DNA from: Nostoc linckia NIES-25
GTDB lineage: Bacteria; Cyanobacteriota; Cyanobacteriia; Cyanobacteriales; Nostocaceae
Direction of reading: 5' to 3'
Assembly (NCBI RefSeq): GCF_002368035.1
Contig: NZ_AP018222.1
Span: 4,705,534 to 4,769,533 of the forward strand
Length of the DNA: 64,000 nt
Shown here piece after piece: positions 36,919-45,529 of the stretch (its first letter is position 1; every line of letters begins with the position of its first letter). The position numbers and the translations under genes were made by a program. The notes below the pieces were generated by a model. That model was given only the letters and a program-made list of their open reading frames with translations, searched no databases and was not told the origin of the DNA.

Positions 36919-37841
36919 AATCTAAAATCCTGCCAGCACCCCTCAAACCTGGTGATTTGCTACAAGTCATTGCTCCTAGTGGTGCTTTACGAGAATTTGA
37001 GGCATTTGAGCGAAGTATAGAAATATGGCGATCGCGGGGCTACCAAGTTGAAATCACTCCTCAGATAGATGACAAATGGGGATATTTAGCAAGCACAGAT
37101 GAAAACCGCCGCAACCAACTAGCAGCAGCATGGCAAGATCCAAATTGTCGCGGTATCCTCTGCGCCAGAGGTGGTTTCGGTAGCACCCGCATTTTAGAAA
37201 ATTGGCATTGGCAACAAAAATCAGAACTTCCCAAGTGGTTGATTGGCTTTTCTGACATCACCGCACTCCTATGGAGCCTTTATAACGCGGGCATTTCCGG
37301 CGTTCACGGCCCTGTGCTGACAACCCTTGGCGATGAGCCAGATTGGTCAATCGAACGATTGTTTGATTGGGTAGAAGGTCGTTGTGTTGCTTCTATTAAA
37401 GGTTGTGGTTGGGGTGGTGGGATTGCAACAGGCGTTTTGTTACCAGGAAACTTGACAGTAGCAACTCATCTTTTAAGTACACCAATCCAGCCAAATTTTG
37501 ATGGCGCGATTTTGGCACTGGAGGATGTGACAGAAGCGCCTTATCGTATCGACAGAATGCTTACGCAGTGGCGTTTGAGTGGTGCATTAGCAAAACTTCG
37601 CGGCATTGCTTTGGGCAGTTTTACTCGTTGTGAAGCGCCGCCAAACGTGCCTAGTTTTAGCGTCGAAGAAGTATTGCGCGATCGCTTGAGCGATCTGGGG
37701 ATTCCTGTAGTCTCTGATTTGCCTTTTGGTCACGGTAGCCCTAATGCAGCGTTACCAGTGGGCGTAAAAGCAACTTTAGACGGAGATGCGGGTATATTGG
37801 CGATCGACGAGCGATCGATCTCACACCATAGCAATGTTTAA
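36915..37841 (+). CDS. S66-family LD-carboxypeptidase
   Basis: This 308-residue protein starts at ATG 36915, which overlaps the preceding stop. The S66 serine lies in RGGFGSTRIL (about residue 94), with a Glu in ALEDVTEAPYRIDRML and a His in PFGHGSPNAALPVG completing the catalytic triad. Such enzymes trim the tetrapeptide of peptidoglycan during recycling, or cleave microcin-like peptides. No signal peptide is seen, so it is likely cytosolic. Confidence 0.88.
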   Translation: MKSKILPAPLKPGDLLQVIAPSGALREFEAFERSIEIWRSRGYQVEITPQIDDKWGYLASTDENRRNQLAAAWQDPNCRGILCARGGFGSTRILENWHWQQKSELPKWLIGFSDITALLWSLYNAGISGVHGPVLTTLGDEPDWSIERLFDWVEGRCVASIKGCGWGGGIATGVLLPGNLTVATHLLSTPIQPNFDGAILALEDVTEAPYRIDRMLTQWRLSGALAKLRGIALGSFTRCEAPPNVPSFSVEEVLRDRLSDLGIPVVSDLPFGHGSPNAALPVGVKATLDGDAGILAIDERSISHHSNV

Positions 37842-37892
37842 AAGTTGCTGGAGAAAACTTGGCAAACACAGAGTTAAAAATATAAGGAGTTT

Positions 37893-38696
37893 ATGGACAA
37901 AAATTTAATAATTGATGTTGGCGTTCACACAGGTCAAGATACAGAATTTTACTTGAAAAAAGGCTTTAGAGTTATTGGTATAGAAGCCGATCCTCAGATT
38001 TACAAATCAGTCAAAGAACGACTAAATTACTACATTGAAAATGGTCAACTTACCCTCCTAAATATTGCTGTATCAACTAAAGACGAATCAGTCACATTTT
38101 ATACTAATTCAGACAGAACTTTTTGGGGTACAACTTCACTAGATAGAGTTAAAAAAACCGAAATTACCTTTAGTACGCCTTTCGTTGAGATGACTGTAGA
38201 AGGATGCAGATTTGAAAAAATCCTGGAACAGTTTGGCATTCCCTACTATCTCAAAGTTGATATTGAAGGTACTGAAATATTGTGTGTAGAAGCATTAAGA
38301 CAATTTGAAAGTAAACCAAAATTCATATCTATAGAATCTACAAAAACTTCTTGGAATGCTTTACTCAATGAGTTTGCAGTATTTAAAGAACTTGGCTATC
38401 AAAAATTCAAAGCCATCAATCAAGCAGAAGTACCAAAACAAGTCTGTCCCTCCCCAGCACGAGAAGGTCAGTATATCCCTTACGAATTTGAATATGGCGC
38501 TAGCGGACTTTTTGGAGAAGAAACACCAGGAAATTGGCTTTCACAGAAAGAAATAATCAACGTCTATAAAGGCATTTTTTTGAACTCTAGAATACTTGGA
38601 GTAAATGGGATTGTTTCCAAATTACCAGGAGGAAAAATGCTGCTAGATAAACTCAACATCAAGGAACCGTGGTATGATACTCATGCTAGTTTGTAG
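37893..38696 (+). CDS. FkbM-family methyltransferase (second)
   Basis: This 267-residue protein has a good ribosome site (AAGGAG) before ATG 37893. The SAM motif is LIIDVGVHTGQDTEFYL, with an acidic VIGIEADPQ and the FkbM segment YLKVDIEGTE. It is not a close copy of the FkbM at 33918. It ends the five-gene run and is followed by a hairpin at 38746-38780. Confidence 0.85.
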   Translation: MDKNLIIDVGVHTGQDTEFYLKKGFRVIGIEADPQIYKSVKERLNYYIENGQLTLLNIAVSTKDESVTFYTNSDRTFWGTTSLDRVKKTEITFSTPFVEMTVEGCRFEKILEQFGIPYYLKVDIEGTEILCVEALRQFESKPKFISIESTKTSWNALLNEFAVFKELGYQKFKAINQAEVPKQVCPSPAREGQYIPYEFEYGASGLFGEETPGNWLSQKEIINVYKGIFLNSRILGVNGIVSKLPGGKMLLDKLNIKEPWYDTHASL

Positions 38697-38745
38697 TTGA
38701 ATAATTCAGAATTAATCCTGAATTTTATGAGGCTTTAGCGGTGGT

Positions 38746-38780
38746 AAAATCCCCGACGTTTTACAAATTTTGGGGATTTT
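38746..38780 (+). terminator. Hairpin, possible terminator of the FkbM gene
   Basis: Perfect 9-bp arms AAAATCCCC and GGGGATTTT with a 17-nt loop; the right arm ends in TTTT. It is 50 nt after the gene end. Confidence 0.55.
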
Positions 38781-38917
38781 GGAGATCTGAAAGATTAATT
38801 AATTTCATAGCTCGCTAGATTTATTTTTTCCAGAGAAAAACAGAGAAATCTGATTGGTATCTAGATTAATCAAATATTTGATTAGTTATTCTGAATTCTG
38901 ACTTCTTCCAATAAAAC

Positions 38918-39658
38918 TTATTGAGAAAGTTCAGTTTGGCGAGGTGAATTTCTCTTCAAAGTACACAAGCCAATTGCTGGTATAGCTCCGAGAATAATTG
39001 CTGTAAATCCTTGTCCGCTCCAATACAATATAAAATTACGGGTTGCTTCAGGAATTAAATTTTGTATAAGAAAAAGCAGCCAAACCAAAATAGTAATTAA
39101 CAAAAAAGAAATTGAGGGTAAAAAATTCCACCACCAAGCACTTGCTGTATATTTTCTTAATACCAGCCATTGGCAAATACCTAGCCAAACACCAGAAATC
39201 ACATAAGCGATCGCTCCTAGAAATCCCAAAAGAAAAGTCTGTTCGGGGGATAAAGCTTCATTGAAGGATGAGGCAATGGATGAAATATAGTTAATCCAGG
39301 CTGTAGAAACGCCGTTGGCAATTAACCAACCAACACTAGTAGCAAATATCCATTGCCAACCAGACAAATATCGATAAACGACAAGGGCTTGATCGGCAGC
39401 AAAAATCAGCGCAAACACGACATTGCTCAGACATCTAACCACAACGCTCCACATTTGCGAGTCTAGCGATACATTTTGGAGAATAAGTTTTTCTAAAGCG
39501 ATACTGGCAACGCCACCGACAACCCATCCAATGAGGGTCATTAAGGTAAACTGAAAAAAGAATTTCTGTCGCTGCGATCGCGGAATCAAAAATTTTCCTG
39601 GGTTAGGCTCGTTATTAGCAGATGTAAAGCGATCGGGACTGTTAGACTCAGATTGCAT
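38918..39658 (-). CDS. Multi-pass membrane protein, unknown function
   Basis: This 246-residue protein has about six hydrophobic helices (for example FTLMTLIGWVVGGVASIAL and GFTAIILGAIPAIGLC) after a hydrophilic N-terminus (MQSESNSPDRF). A frame open further upstream to 39877 is made of translated G-rich intergenic repeat, so I chose the ATG at 39658. No transporter motif was recognised. Confidence 0.7.
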   Translation of the reverse strand: MQSESNSPDRFTSANNEPNPGKFLIPRSQRQKFFFQFTLMTLIGWVVGGVASIALEKLILQNVSLDSQMWSVVVRCLSNVVFALIFAADQALVVYRYLSGWQWIFATSVGWLIANGVSTAWINYISSIASSFNEALSPEQTFLLGFLGAIAYVISGVWLGICQWLVLRKYTASAWWWNFLPSISFLLITILVWLLFLIQNLIPEATRNFILYWSGQGFTAIILGAIPAIGLCTLKRNSPRQTELSQ

Positions 39659-39663
39659 ATTAG

Positions 39664-39890
39664 GGGACTGGGAATTAGGGACTGCTGATTGGGGGATGGG
39701 GAGATGAGTCAGGTAAGGGAAAAGGTTAAAGGGTAAAGGGCAAAGGGATAAATTTAACCTTTCCCCCTTTCCCTTTCCCCGTTTCCCTTTCCCCCATCCA
39801 TGCCCAATGCCCAATTCCCAATTCAATATTGATTCCTGTTTTATCCTATTTCCCACTCCCCAGTCCCTAGTCCCCAACCCCCAGTCCCCT
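39664..39890. repeat. Low-complexity repeat run upstream of the membrane protein
   Basis: GGGACTGGGAATTAGGGACTG words, then AAAGGGTAAAGGGCAAAG, and CCCTTTCCC complements make an extended imperfect inverted run. It gives a false N-terminal extension to the minus-strand frame. Confidence 0.75.
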
Positions 39891-39968
39891 TTTATTCTGA
39901 AAAAGCGTAATCCCAGAGTGATAAGCTAAACAGTGGCATAAAAAAAGTGACTTAGGATGAAGTGATAA

Positions 39969-41030
39969 ATGGGTGTTTCGTTAACAACTCCTCATCTCTT
40001 ACGGGCTGCTCGTGGTGAAGTAGTAGATCGTCCCCCTGTATGGATGATGCGACAAGCGGGACGATATATGAAAGCATATCGAGACTTAAGAGATAAGTAT
40101 CCTTCGTTTCGCGATCGCTCGGAAATTCCAGAAGTCGCAATTGAAGTTTCCTTGCAACCGTGGAAAGCTTTCCAGCCAGATGGAGTAATTTTATTTTCTG
40201 ATATTGTCACCCCATTACCTGGTTTGGGCATTGATATGGACATTGCCGAAGGTAAAGGGCCAATCATTCATTCGCCTCTCCGCACTCAAGAACAAATTGA
40301 TAACCTGCGTCCCCTAGAACCAGAAGCAGATCTACCATTCATCAAAACAATTTTGCAGGCGCTACGTTCGGAGGTAGGCGATAAATCAACGGTGTTGGGC
40401 TTTGTGGGTGCGCCGTGGACATTAGCTGCTTATGCGGTGGAAGGAAAAGGTTCTAAAACCTATTCCATCATCAAAAACATGGCATTTTCTGACGCAACGA
40501 TATTGCATCAATTGTTAACAAAATTAGCAGATGCGATCGCTGTCTATGCCCGCTATCAAATCGACTCTGGCGCTCAAGTTGTGCAAATGTTCGATTCTTG
40601 GGCGGGTCAATTAAGCCCCCAAGATTATGACACCTTTGCTCTGCCTTATCAGCAAAGAGTTTTCCAGCAAATCAAGCAAACCCACCCCGATACACCGTTA
40701 ATTTTGCTAGTTAGCGGTAGTGCAGGCGTGTTGGAAAGAATGGGCAAATCCGGCGCAGATATCGTCACTGTAGACTGGGCAGTGGATATGGCAGATGCAC
40801 GGGCAAGATTGGGCAAACAAATCAAAGTCCAAGGAAATCTTGACCCAGGCGTGCTATTTGGCTCTAAAGAATTTATCCGCGATCGCATTTATGATACCGT
40901 TCGCAAAGCCGGCAATTGGGGTCACATTCTCAATCTCGGCCACGGTGTCTTACCAGAAACTCCAGAAGAAAATGTCGCTTTCTTCTTTGAAACTGCAAAG
41001 CAACTGAATTTGGCAGCAGTTACCGCTTAG
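39969..41030 (+). CDS. hemE: Uroporphyrinogen decarboxylase
   Basis: This 353-residue enzyme removes four carboxyl groups from uroporphyrinogen III to make coproporphyrinogen III, on the way to heme and chlorophyll. The N-terminal signature is complete (RPPVWMMRQAGRYMKAYRD), as is the substrate loop LGFVGAPWTLAAYAVEG. Length is as expected. It is followed by heptamer repeats and a hairpin (41065-41084). Confidence 0.97.
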   Translation: MGVSLTTPHLLRAARGEVVDRPPVWMMRQAGRYMKAYRDLRDKYPSFRDRSEIPEVAIEVSLQPWKAFQPDGVILFSDIVTPLPGLGIDMDIAEGKGPIIHSPLRTQEQIDNLRPLEPEADLPFIKTILQALRSEVGDKSTVLGFVGAPWTLAAYAVEGKGSKTYSIIKNMAFSDATILHQLLTKLADAIAVYARYQIDSGAQVVQMFDSWAGQLSPQDYDTFALPYQQRVFQQIKQTHPDTPLILLVSGSAGVLERMGKSGADIVTVDWAVDMADARARLGKQIKVQGNLDPGVLFGSKEFIRDRIYDTVRKAGNWGHILNLGHGVLPETPEENVAFFFETAKQLNLAAVTA

Positions 41031-41058
41031 GAGTTATGAGTTATGAGTTAGGAGTTAG
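41031..41058. repeat. Heptamer repeat (GAGTTAT/GAGTTAG, four units)
   Basis: Two GAGTTAT and two GAGTTAG units begin directly after the hemE stop codon, of the same type as the tract between rbcX and rbcL. Confidence 0.8.
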
Positions 41059-41064
41059 AGGTAG

Positions 41065-41084
41065 AGACGCGATTCATCGCGTCT
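41065..41084. terminator. Hairpin downstream of hemE
   Basis: Arms AGACGCGAT and ATCGCGTCT with a 2-nt loop; extended by GTAG and GTAC. No T-run follows, so it may be a repeat element rather than a true terminator. Confidence 0.4.
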
Positions 41085-41278
41085 GTACAACAGTTATAAG
41101 TTATAAACTATTAACTTATCAGTTGCGAGGTGTAAAGTTATTTTTTATTCTTAACTCCTCACTCTTCATTCCTAACTTTATTTTTAACTCCTAACTTCAC
41201 TTTTTACTCTTGATTCGGAACTTTTAACTTTATTCTTAAATCTTGATTTTTAACTCTTAAGTTTTTAGAAATTATTTT

Positions 41279-42217
41279 ATGAGCCAGAAACGGATTTTAG
41301 TGACTGGTGCAAGTGGTTGTGTAGGTCATTATATAACAGAAGCCTTAATTCAAGAAACAGATTACGAACTGTTTCTGCTAGTTAGAAACCCCGCTAAACT
41401 GCAAGTTGATACTCAGGCACGTCCAGGTATTAATGTTTTGCAAGGTGATATGCAAAACGTTAGCCAGTTTGCCGATTTGCTATCAACAATTGATACGGCA
41501 GTACTCACTGCCACAGCTTGGGGTGGCGAGCAGACATTTGATATTAATGTCAACAAAACTATAGAGTTGATGAAGCTGTTAGATCCAAATAAATGCCAAC
41601 AGGTAATTTATTTTTCCACAGCTAGCGTTTTGGATAACCACAATCAACCATTAAAAGAAGCAGGAGAAATCGGTACAGATTATATCCGTTCCAAATATGA
41701 ATGCTTACATCAAAAAGAAAAATTAGAAATAGCGCCCAAAATAACCACAGTTTTTCCGACTATAGTTTTGGGTGGTGATGCTAATAAACCTAATTCTGCT
41801 GTCACATCTGGTATTAGAGAAGTTACCAAATATATTAATTTGATTCGCTTTCTGAATGCAGATGGTAGTTTTCATTTTATCCACGGGCGAGATATTGCCA
41901 CTATCGTGCGATATTTAATTGAACATCCTGCTGGAAATGAGCGATCGCGTCAGCTTGTTTTAGGTCAAGCAAAATTAACTGCTAACCAAGCAGTGGAAGA
42001 AGTTTGCGCTTATTTTGGCAAAAAGATTTACTTTCGCATTCCCGTATCTATAGCCTTAGCAAATTTGATTATTGTTTTGTTCCGCATTCGGATGGCTGCT
42101 TGGGATAGATTTTGTATGAATTATCGACATTTCACTTATGAAAATGCGGTTAATCCTAGTAGTTTTGGCTTGTCAAATTATTGTGTAACTATGAGCGATG
42201 TTTTGAAATTAAGTTGA
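41279..42217 (+). CDS. NAD-dependent epimerase/SDR-type oxidoreductase
   Basis: This 312-residue extended SDR protein has the cofactor motif VTGASGCVGHYITEAL and an active-site YxxxK (YIRSK). It is predicted to act on a nucleotide sugar or a similar substrate, which cannot be named from the sequence. The following Uma2 gene begins 13 nt after its stop, suggesting a shared transcript. Confidence 0.85.
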   Translation: MSQKRILVTGASGCVGHYITEALIQETDYELFLLVRNPAKLQVDTQARPGINVLQGDMQNVSQFADLLSTIDTAVLTATAWGGEQTFDINVNKTIELMKLLDPNKCQQVIYFSTASVLDNHNQPLKEAGEIGTDYIRSKYECLHQKEKLEIAPKITTVFPTIVLGGDANKPNSAVTSGIREVTKYINLIRFLNADGSFHFIHGRDIATIVRYLIEHPAGNERSRQLVLGQAKLTANQAVEEVCAYFGKKIYFRIPVSIALANLIIVLFRIRMAAWDRFCMNYRHFTYENAVNPSSFGLSNYCVTMSDVLKLS

Positions 42218-42230
42218 GGCAAGGATAACA

Positions 42231-42800
42231 ATGGTACAAGTACCAAATAAAATCTTGACCCTAGAAGAATTTCTGATACTACCAGAAACTCAGCCCAGCT
42301 TAGAGTATATCGACGGTCAAATTATTCAAAAGCCCATGCCTCAAGGAAAACATAGCACTATTCAAGGAGAACTCTGCCCCACAATCAATTCTGTTATCAA
42401 AGTACAAAAAATGGGTTGGGCTTTTCCAGAATTACGTTGTACTTTTGGAGGACGTTCTATAGTTCCCGATGTCGCTGTATTCTCTTGGGCAAGGCTTCCT
42501 ATAGATAAAAATGGTGATATTGCTAATACATTTAACGCCGCACCCGACTGGATAATCGAAATCCTTTCTCCAGAACAAAGCCATACAAAAGTTATTAAAA
42601 AAATCTTACACGCTCTCAATCACGAGACTCAAATGGGTTGGTTAATTGACCCTGATGAGCGATTCATTGCTGCTTATCCTGTGGGACGACAACCTTTAGC
42701 TTTTGAGGAAATTGAGTCTGTTTTACCAGTCTCAGAGTTCTGTCAGGGGTTACAGTTGACGGTCGGTGATATTTTTGGGTGGTTAAAGGTAATTCCTTAA
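42231..42800 (+). CDS. Uma2-family (DUF820) endonuclease-like protein
   Basis: This 189-residue protein has the family pattern: LTLEEFLILPETQPSLEYIDG, then FGGRSIVPDVAVFSW and APDWIIEILSPEQS with the acidic and Lys-type residues of the PD-(D/E)XK fold. It is a second, only distantly similar member beside the one at 20884. Such genes are abundant in cyanobacteria, with unknown function. Confidence 0.85.
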   Translation: MVQVPNKILTLEEFLILPETQPSLEYIDGQIIQKPMPQGKHSTIQGELCPTINSVIKVQKMGWAFPELRCTFGGRSIVPDVAVFSWARLPIDKNGDIANTFNAAPDWIIEILSPEQSHTKVIKKILHALNHETQMGWLIDPDERFIAAYPVGRQPLAFEEIESVLPVSEFCQGLQLTVGDIFGWLKVIP

Positions 42801-42940
42801 TAAATATTAATCTGATGAGTTATTGATATAAGAGTGTGGTATCATTGTCCAATTTTAAAAGGTTTGTATAGTCTGCGATCGCCCTTATAATTTGTCTTTT
42901 GACCAAAAAAATATACTTCATTGCTAAGGAGTTTATATTC

Positions 42941-43626
42941 ATGGTTGCGTTCCTAAAGCCTATAAGATTAATTTTTGCTTTGATAACTGTTATCGCGGTA
43001 TTAATTGTCATTCCAGCCGCACAATTTGGAGTTGCAGGAAACTGGAGAGTAATTTTTTATCAATCAGTTATTTTGTTTTCTTTTTAGGAACTGTTTGGCG
43101 AGTTATTCGATATGGTCAGCTAGCAAGTCGTCAAGAAGACCGCCAAGTTCAAGCTACTTCTGGACGTATAGCCTCGTTGATTACTATTGTTGGTTTAGCG
43201 AGCGTACACTGGCTAACTTTATACACCTTTTCATTTCAAGAGCAGACATTGAATACAGCCGTCGATCGATGTTTAACTGTGACTGGAATTGCGTTGATTT
43301 GTGCTGCAATCCTTGTTAGTCAGATCGCTATCAAAACTTTAGGAAAATTCTTTGACCGTCTTACGATTAAATCAGATCATCAGTTAGTTACTGACGGTAT
43401 CTACAGTTTAATTAGACATCCCATTTACACTAGTTACATTCTTTTGTTTATTGGCTTTTGTCTGATGTTACAAAGTTTATGGGGTTCTGGGCTGTTGCTA
43501 ATCGTCTGTGTTGTTTGGTTTGGTAACCGAATTGTAATTGAAGAGCAGATGTTAGAAGAACGGTTCGGCGAGGAATATCAGTCTTATTCTCAGCAAACCA
43601 AGCGTTTATTTCCATACATTTATTAG
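42941..43626 (+). pseudogene. Isoprenylcysteine carboxyl methyltransferase-like membrane protein, frameshifted
   Basis: The 5' part (ATG 42941 with AAGGAG upstream) encodes MVAFLKPIRLIFALITVIAV and breaks off at TAG 43085. The 3' part continues in a different frame from about 43060-43090 through VWRVIRYGQLASRQ to the ICMT-like core (LVTDGIYSLIRHPIYTSY, then EEQMLEERFGEEYQSY). A single-base shift in the T-rich stretch GTTTTCTTTTTAGG would join the two. It may be a real mutation, a slippage site or a sequencing error. Intact members are roughly 220 residues and methylate lipids or unknown substrates. Confidence 0.75.
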
Positions 43627-43742
43627 CACCCAACCCGATATAACTATTTTTGCAGTCCTCCATACTAGTCGTAGCTCTGAAACTTGGCAACAAAGGCTAT
43701 GACTAGCAAAATATTTATACTTGTGAAAATCGAGGGGCTTCA

Positions 43743-43773
43743 GATCCCCGACTTCTTTGAGAAGTCGGGGATC
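43743..43773. terminator. Perfect 14-bp hairpin
   Basis: GATCCCCGACTTCT and AGAAGTCGGGGATC pair exactly around a TTG loop, followed by TTGTTGT. It may stop transcription from the frameshifted gene, or be one of the palindromic repeats common in Nostocales genomes. Confidence 0.55.
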
Positions 43774-43998
43774 TTGTTGTTCAGAGAACAGGAATGAAAA
43801 ACTTTACTTATGGGTTTAAGCCCGCAATTTAAAAAATATGTTTTAACTAAACGCAAAATGCAAAAAATAGCCTCATTTTATCAATCCCATACTTAAAAGT
43901 GTGGGTTTCTCTGTTCTCCGTTCCGCATCGCCTATTGACTTTGAATCAATTAATTACATCAAAGATGAATAATTTAAGACAGTGTTTAAAAGTAAAAT

Positions 43999-44053
43999 TT
44001 AAACGCAAATTAACGTCATATTTATCTATCGTTAAACTATTTTTAACCACTAG
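43999..44053 (+). promoter_or_regulatory. Pho box, five 11-bp-phased repeats
   Basis: The half-sites TTAAAC (43999), TTAACG (44010), TTTATC (44021), TTAAAC (44032) and TTAACC (44043) start exactly 11 bp apart and end about 60 nt before the pstS ATG. Phosphate regulators of the PhoB/SphR type bind direct repeats with 11-bp spacing and a CTTAACCT-like core in cyanobacteria. Confidence 0.7.
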
Positions 44054-44114
44054 AAATTTAGCTTATTTAAGGTTGTGATTACAGCAGTTAAATATTCCTT
44101 GAATCAGAGGTAAT

Positions 44115-45158
44115 ATGATTTTTTCGGCCACCATTTTGAATCGTATCGTTGCTACTTCATTGGTGACAACTTCTGTTGCACTAAGTCCAATGTTTGGTGC
44201 GATCGCACAAGCTCAAACCATCAACGGTGCAGGAGCAACTTTTCCGGCTCCACTTTACGAACGGTATGCTCGTGAAGTTAAGAAAAAATATCCAGACTTG
44301 AAAGTTAACTACCAAGCAATTGGTAGTGGTGGCGGTATTCGTCAAGTCACTGCTGGAACCGTTGACTTTGGTGGTAGTGATGCTGCAATGAAAGATGATG
44401 AAATCGCTAAAGTTAAAAACGGTGTAATCTTAGTACCCACAGCGGGGGGTGCAGTATCTGTGGTTTATAACATTCCAGGCGTTAACAATCTTAAATTGTC
44501 TCGCGCTACACTACCAGCTATTTTTGCAGGCCAAATTAGCAATTGGAATGATGCGAAAATTAAAGCTGATAATCCTGGTGTAAATCTACCAAATCAACCA
44601 ATTAAATTTGTTGTTCGCGCCGATGGTAGCGGTACAACTTTTATTTTTACTAACCATTTAAGTTCAATCAATGGTTATTTTAAAGGTAGAGTCGGAGCTA
44701 GTACTACACCAAAATGGACTCTACCAAACGTCCTCAAAGGCAAAGGTAATCCCGGCGTTGCAGCTTTGGTAGCTCGCACTCCTGGTTCTATTGGTTATGT
44801 TGAATATGCTTACGCTCTCAAAAATAATCTGAAATCAGCACAAATTCAAAATAAGCAAGGAGAATTTGTTGCTCCTTCTTTGCAATCTGCAAATGCAGCT
44901 TTAGCTACTGTGAATTTTCCAAACAACTACCGCGTTTTTGTAGGAGATCCAGCACAAGGTTATCCTATTGTTGGTCTTACTTGGATAATGGTTTATAAAC
45001 AGTATGCTGATGCTAGCAAATCTGATGCAATCAAGAAATGGGTAAATTGGGTTTTGAAAGACGGTCAACAGTATAATGATGACCTCAACTACACCAAGAT
45101 TCCATCCGATGTGGCAAATCGCGTACTTCAGACAGTGAATAGCACTGTCAAACCTTAA
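44115..45158 (+). CDS. pstS: Phosphate ABC transporter substrate-binding protein
   Basis: This 347-residue periplasmic protein has a signal peptide (to about residue 33, AIAQAQ). Phosphate-binding segments are clear: NGAGATFPAPLYERYAREV, GSGGGIRQVTAGTVDFGGSD and VVRADGSGTTFIFT. The ATG is preceded by AGAGG. It starts the pst operon behind a Pho box, so induction by phosphate starvation is expected. A hairpin with a T-run (45298-45318) follows before pstC. Confidence 0.95.
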   Translation: MIFSATILNRIVATSLVTTSVALSPMFGAIAQAQTINGAGATFPAPLYERYAREVKKKYPDLKVNYQAIGSGGGIRQVTAGTVDFGGSDAAMKDDEIAKVKNGVILVPTAGGAVSVVYNIPGVNNLKLSRATLPAIFAGQISNWNDAKIKADNPGVNLPNQPIKFVVRADGSGTTFIFTNHLSSINGYFKGRVGASTTPKWTLPNVLKGKGNPGVAALVARTPGSIGYVEYAYALKNNLKSAQIQNKQGEFVAPSLQSANAALATVNFPNNYRVFVGDPAQGYPIVGLTWIMVYKQYADASKSDAIKKWVNWVLKDGQQYNDDLNYTKIPSDVANRVLQTVNSTVKP

Positions 45159-45529
45159 TTGCTAATCTCTCCTAAGAATTCAGAAGTCAAAATAGTTAAA
45201 AAATCAGGAGAAAAATCGCTCGATGAATCTAATCATCATAATATACTCTTGATAAATAATGACTTCTGACTCTAGTGAATCTTGTTTGTAAATCTCGTTT
45301 CCAGGTTATACCTGGAAATGCTTTTTATTATGACACTGCTGTTTGAATGAGAGTTTTATTAAAGCTTCGTTTAGGCTAGTACAAGATTACCAAAATCCAT
45401 GAAAAAAATCACAAAAGCAGACTCATCTTTTTAGCTCTTACGTTCTTGCACTAGCGTTAATCTCAAATTGACAACAATAATTCTTTGTCTACTCTACTCA
45501 CATACAAAAATCTATTTTGTTTATTTGTC
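45159..45529. other. 371-nt gap between pstS and pstC
   Basis: Holds the hairpin at 45298-45318 and AT-rich DNA; a second promoter for pstC could lie here. No gene seen. Confidence 0.4.
45298..45318 (+). terminator. Partial terminator between pstS and pstC
   Basis: Perfect 9-bp arms TTTCCAGGT and ACCTGGAAA with a TAT loop, followed by CTTTTTATT. It would favour a pstS-only transcript. Confidence 0.7.

Larger units (their letters stand above)
43627..44114. other. 488-nt regulatory region upstream of pstS
   Basis: Contains a perfect hairpin (43743-43773) and an 11-bp-phased Pho box (43999-44053). No ORF. Confidence 0.6.

Noticed and set aside
39659..39877. N-terminal extension of the membrane protein by 73 codons
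   Set aside because: It is translated G-rich repeat; the ATG at 39658 gives a normal protein start.
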